Assembly (NCBI GenBank): GCA_910583845.1
Contig: CAJUAB010000050.1
Coordinates: 1 to 9,216 of the forward strand
Source: an uncultured Acetatifactor sp.
GTDB lineage: Bacteria > Bacillota > Clostridia > Lachnospirales > Lachnospiraceae
Direction: 5' to 3'
Length of the DNA: 9,216 bases
Shown here: one piece after another, positions 7,075 to 9,216 of the stretch
Numbering within the stretch: position 1 is the stretch's first letter
Layout: every line of letters begins with the position of its first letter
The notes under the pieces: model-generated
The model's database searches: none
Told to the model about the DNA's origin: nothing
The model's input: the letters and a program-made list of their open reading frames with translations, nothing else
Translations under genes and position numbers: made by a program

Positions 7075-7442
7075 CTTTCCTCCGTTTCTTCCACAAACGG
7101 CCAGGAGGAATCCGTGCTGGTTTTCAGAGTGCCAGCCCACCCAGTACCGAGCGCATCTTATCATGGCATCGTTTCAGATTCCCATGACCGGGAGTTGTCG
7201 CTGCAGTGAGGGCTTTTCTCAGAGAGAACTGTCCCTGCTGACCTATAGAGCGGCGCGTTGTCACGATCCCGCCGCGTCGCCGCGGTGGGAGAGTAGCGCC
7301 GGTGTACTATATTCCCAGCATATTGTCCCTTCGTTTACTGATCTGTATCCCATATCAGGCGGTAAGAAAACTTACGTATCCGTAAGGACACTTACCGCTG
7401 TCGGCATTTTCAGACAATCCTGAGCCTGAACATTTTAAGGCT
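7075..7442 (-). ncRNA. group I intron ribozyme core (5' part of the intron)
   Basis: Minus-strand pairings found by eye, in order: P1 exon GUCGGU/A (7448-7442) with UGCCGAC (7406-7400), including U.G at the splice site; P2 GCGGUAAG/CUUACCGC (7398-7391, 7366-7359) enclosing hairpin CUUACG-GAUA-CGUAAG (7386-7371); P3 CUGGGA (7318-7313) with UCCCGG (7193-7188); P4 CGGCGC/GCGCCG (7301-7296, 7256-7251); P5 UCCC-A-CCGCG/CGCGG-C-GGGA (7290-7267) closed by the GNRA loop GCGA; P6 around AGGG/CCCU (7236-7233, 7212-7209) with hairpin UUCUC/GAGAA; P7 AGCG (7202-7199) with CGCU (7153-7150); P8 UCAUGG/CCAUGA (7187-7182, 7166-7161); J8/7 UAAGAU (7160-7155); P9 GCUGG/CCAGC (7136-7132, 7120-7116). The nested P3-P8-P7 order is diagnostic of group I introns, and AAGAU in J8/7 agrees with the conserved S element. 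P7 is the weakest pairing and could be drawn differently. A further hairpin CCGUUU/AAACGG lies at 7100-7082. No coding sequence is credible in this region. Confidence 0.82.
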
Positions 7443-7448
7443 ACCGAC
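7442..7448 (-). other. intron 5' splice site (P1)
   Basis: Exon 1 ends ...AAC GUC GGU (Asn-Val-Gly) at 7443 and the intron starts with A7442. The exon bases GUCGGU and the first intron base pair along seven positions with UGCCGAC (7406-7400); the last exon base U7443 faces G7405, the U.G wobble that defines group I 5' splice sites. The intervening loop has its own small stem AGCCU/AGGCU. Confidence 0.85.
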
Positions 7449-8630
7449 GTTTTTGATACCGGCCAGCAGGCCGGCTCCCACTCCCAGGGTTCTCAGCAAC
7501 CCCAGCTTTTCCGTCACACGGTCCAGAACTCCCAGAAAGGAATTGAGGATATCCACAACGGATTGCAGGTCCTTTTGCTGGAAGAGATTCTGGGCGATGC
7601 CTGTGCCCGCCTCGGACAGCCGGGCCAGCTTGTAATCCATGGTGTCCATGGCGGAGGCCATGGCCTGGCTGGCGCTGCCCGCGCTGCGCGCCATGGTGTC
7701 CATGGAGGCGCTGACGGTACCGAAATTACTCAGAATGGCGGCTCCGGCCTGGGCGTTGCCGCTGCCGAACAGCTGTCCCGATACCGCATTTTGGGTCTTC
7801 TGGTCCAGCCTGTCCCAGACACGGGAGATTTCTTCCAGATAGGTCATCAGATCCCTGCACTGTGTCCGGGAGTCATCCGTGAACAGGGAGATGCCCCTGC
7901 CGTTAAAGGTGGCATCCTTCGTCAGTTCCATGATCCGGATGTTGAGGTCGGTCAGTTCCGCGGACATTTTTCCGGTCTGTCTGTTGTATCCCTGCATATG
8001 TCCCGCGACAGTCTGCAAGGCATTGCCCACCAGAAGGGCATTGTCAATGTTTTCCTGCCCGGCTGCGAACAGGGCGATGTTCTGCTCCAGCGAGAACCCC
8101 GCTTCGGCCATGGCGGCTGCGGACTGTTCCAGTCCCTGGGCGATCTCCGTGTTGGAAATCCGGAAGCGGTCTGCCACTTCGTTTACCTTGCTGAGAACGC
8201 CGTCCAATACCTGGTCGGTGTCGACGCCGTATGCCTGTATGACGGCGGCCAGGGAGGAGAGGGCGGTTTCCGCGTCCATGCCGGGGGAGATGGCGGCGAA
8301 CCGGGAGGAAAGCCCGGCCAGCTTCGCGGCCGCCTCCTGGGAGCTGACGCCCAGCTGCGTCCACGCGGCGGCCTGGTCGATGATCTGGGAGGTGGAAACC
8401 CCCAGCTGCCGGGCCATCTCATTGGAGGTCTCATAGAAAGCCTCCAGTTCCCGGGCCGTCATGCCGGTGGTCTGGCTCAGCCTGGTGAGGGCCGAGTCAA
8501 GGCTTAAGACGGAGGCGATGCCATCCACCGTCAGGGAGATGGCCTTTTCGATGATGTTGGAATCACCGAAATGCCTGTTCAGGGAGTTCAGGGCTGAACC
8601 GAGATCTTCCAGAATTTTGTCAGTTGTCAT
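7443..8630 (-). CDS. tape measure protein, exon 1 (N-terminal 396 residues, TP901-type core)
   Basis: N-terminal part of the phage tail tape measure. The start at 8630 is supported by AAAGGAG about 6 bases before the ATG. Residues about 45-290 match the TP901-type tape measure core: SQTTGMTARELEAFYETSNE, LGVSTSQIIDQAAAW, LGVSSQEAAAKLAGLS, then AIAQGLEQ-like and GKMSAELTDLNIRIMELTKDA stretches. It ends LLAGIKNVG at the splice site. Read without splicing, the frame adds SLKMFRLRIV from intron sequence and stops at 7410, giving a 406-residue fragment lacking most of the rod. Thus splicing is needed for a full tape measure of 2026 residues, which at the usual 1.5 angstrom per residue would mean a tail near 300 nm (inference). 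The gene follows the preceding one by 12 bases, so they are cotranscribed. Confidence 0.92.
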
Positions 8631-8642
8631 AGTGATCTCCTT

Positions 8643-9044
8643 TCACTTGTGATGTGGATAGGTGATTGTAAAACTCGCTTTCTGGAAACAGAGGATGGGC
8701 AATATATACAAAATAAGGGCGACTTGCCACTGCATTGGAGCCCGTTTTTGTATATATTGACCAGCCTCGTCACTTGCAGACAGGGTTTTGCAATTGTGTG
8801 GTGATGCGGATTCCTGATAAGGGAAAAGCCAGACCATATCCTCCGCCGCGTTTCCGCAGCGGAAGTGCGACCTGGGCATATCCCCTATTTCTTTTCGTCC
8901 GGCGAGTTCGTGGACGAACAGCTTTTTCAGCTCATCGGCATTCGCGCCGATATAGTCCACGCCCTTTTCTATCATGCGGTAAAGAGCCAGCTTTATCTTG
9001 ATCTCCCTGGCCTTCATCCTATACCATCTGATCAGTGTGATCAT
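8643..9044 (-). CDS. small gene before the tape measure; only the N-terminal half is convincing
   Basis: A 133-codon frame with GGAGG 6-7 bases before the ATG at 9044. The first 50 or so residues look like a genuine small phage protein: basic, helical (MITLIRWYRMKAREIKIKLALYR...), then NADELKKLFVHELAG. No family recognised; position just upstream of the tape measure is where tail assembly chaperone genes usually sit, but the sequence gives no support for that identity. The second half (from about residue 55) has odd composition and passes through a 58-base palindrome; another frame is also open in part of it (RGYAQVALPLRKRGGGYGLAFPLSG). The C-terminus may therefore be produced by an inserted repeat or by an old frameshift. 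The stop lies 12 bases before the tape measure start. Confidence 0.55.
   Translation of the reverse strand: MITLIRWYRMKAREIKIKLALYRMIEKGVDYIGANADELKKLFVHELAGRKEIGDMPRSHFRCGNAAEDMVWLFPYQESASPHNCKTLSASDEAGQYIQKRAPMQWQVALILYILPILCFQKASFTITYPHHK
8701..8758. repeat. palindrome with perfect 13-bp arms
   Basis: AATATATACAAAA (8701-8713) and TTTTGTATATATT (8746-8758) are perfect inverted repeats. Inside is a second stem GGGC (8717-8720) with GCCC (8740-8743), around a CCACTGCATTGG core. The stem is followed by GTTTTT on the plus strand and by TTATTTT on the minus strand, so it resembles a bidirectional terminator, but it could equally be part of a small non-autonomous repeat. It lies inside the frame of the small gene before the tape measure. 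No clear target-site duplication flanks it. Confidence 0.7.
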
Positions 9045-9154
9045 ATCAAGTCCTCCCGTATATTCTCATACAGATTATTTTATCAGCCTGCGGACACAGG
9101 GAAGAGAGATTTCTGTACTACAGCCTCATGCCCGTCCGTGTCGGCTCAAAAGTG

Positions 9155-9216
9155 TCAGTCTTCGGACACCAGAATGTCGAAGAGCTTGCTGTCGTCGGCA
9201 AAATATTCCTTGCTGA
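9155..9216 (-). CDS. 3' end of an upstream phage gene (runs off the window)
   Basis: The last 19 codons of a frame ending KEYFADDSKLFDILVSED and a TGA at 9157-9155. The acidic tail reads as coding, and its place two genes before the tape measure would fit a tail assembly chaperone or tail tube gene, but there is too little to decide. It is followed by 110 bases without a gene, holding AGCC/GGCT arms around 9145-9121 of uncertain meaning and the ribosome binding site of the next gene. Confidence 0.55.
   Translation of the reverse strand, partial: SKEYFADDSKLFDILVSED

Larger units (their letters stand above)
5387..7442 (-). mobile_element. group I intron with antisense cargo, inserted in the tape measure gene
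   Basis: A 2056-base insert with the ribozyme core in its first 300 or so bases (sense to the host gene), an antisense three-gene cargo in the middle and the 3' splice site at the far end. Bounded by a P1/U.G splice site at 7443/7442 and P9.0 plus terminal G at 5388/5387. Excision restores one continuous 2026-codon reading frame; without it translation stops 10 codons into the intron (TGA at 7412-7410). No homing endonuclease, IS605-type transposase or TnpB, reverse transcriptase or IscB gene is present. Core-first architecture with a distant 3' splice site is what is known from IStrons such as CdISt1 of Clostridioides difficile, where IS genes occupy the equivalent place. How this element moves is not visible; it may depend on a helper in trans or be immobile. 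The cargo is A+T-rich against a G+C-rich tape measure, which supports foreign origin. Confidence 0.85.

Noticed and set aside
6824..7096. Minus-strand open frame, 90 codons, antisense to zinc-ribbon gene 3
   Set aside because: Mirror of the strongly coding plus-strand gene; no ribosome binding site and it overlaps the intron core.
7044..7110. Rho-independent terminator for the cargo genes on the plus strand
   Set aside because: A CCGTTT/AAACGG stem lies at 7082-7100 but no T-run follows it on the plus strand.
5387..7442. Group II intron
   Set aside because: No GUGYG-type 5' end, no domain V-like hairpin near the 3' end and no reverse transcriptase; the group I helices and terminal G fit instead.
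7075..7442. HEARO / IscB omega RNA or TnpB-associated RNA
   Set aside because: Considered because the RNA is structured and next to mobile-looking sequence, but no IscB or TnpB gene follows, and the ordered P1-P9 helices with splice-site pairings explain it better.
8998..9216. Plus-strand open frame at the right edge
   Set aside because: Antisense to the start of the small gene at 9044 and to the end of the gene at 9155-9216; no ribosome binding site or protein-like composition.

Overview
The window is a piece of the tail module of a siphophage-type prophage or phage, most likely from a Gram-positive Clostridia-like host. Ribosome binding sites are strong (GGAGG-type), genes are tightly packed on the minus strand, and the tape measure protein belongs to the TP901 family. 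Reading along the minus strand (high to low coordinates), the order is: the last codons of an unidentified gene (9216-9155); a small gene just before the tape measure (9044-8643) whose second half lies in a stretch with a large palindrome; the tape measure gene (8630-494); a small frameshifted tail-region gene (479-67); and the first 17 codons of another gene (52-1).

The tape measure gene is split. Its first 396 codons (8630-7443) are separated from the remaining 1630 (5386-494) by 2056 bp. The insert can be read as a group I intron: exon 1 ends in GUCGGU, which pairs with a guide sequence at 7406-7400 and leaves the canonical U.G pair at the splice site. After this, P2, P3, P4, P5, P6, P7, P3', P8 and P7' follow in group I order between 7398 and 7150, with a J8/7 segment UAAGAU. 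The strand after P7' (GUACUGG, 7147-7141) pairs perfectly with CCAGUAC at 5394-5388, followed by a terminal G at 5387. Removal of 7442-5387 joins the exons in frame to give a tape measure of 2026 residues. The 3' splice site therefore lies about 1.75 kb from the ribozyme core, the layout known from clostridial IStrons.

The intron carries no recognisable endonuclease, transposase or reverse transcriptase. Its peripheral region instead holds three A+T-rich genes on the opposite (plus) strand (5509-5979, 6041-6511, 6573-7043), each coding for a 156-residue protein with a Cys4 motif at each end. They form a tandem repeat with an exact period of 532 bp; unit ends and leaders are almost identical while the middle of the protein diverges. 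Their function is unknown.

Main conclusion: a probable self-splicing group I intron, loaded with an antisense tandem array of double zinc-ribbon genes, sits in the tape measure gene. The ribozyme assignment comes from hand-found pairings and motif order, not from a covariance-model search or an experiment.
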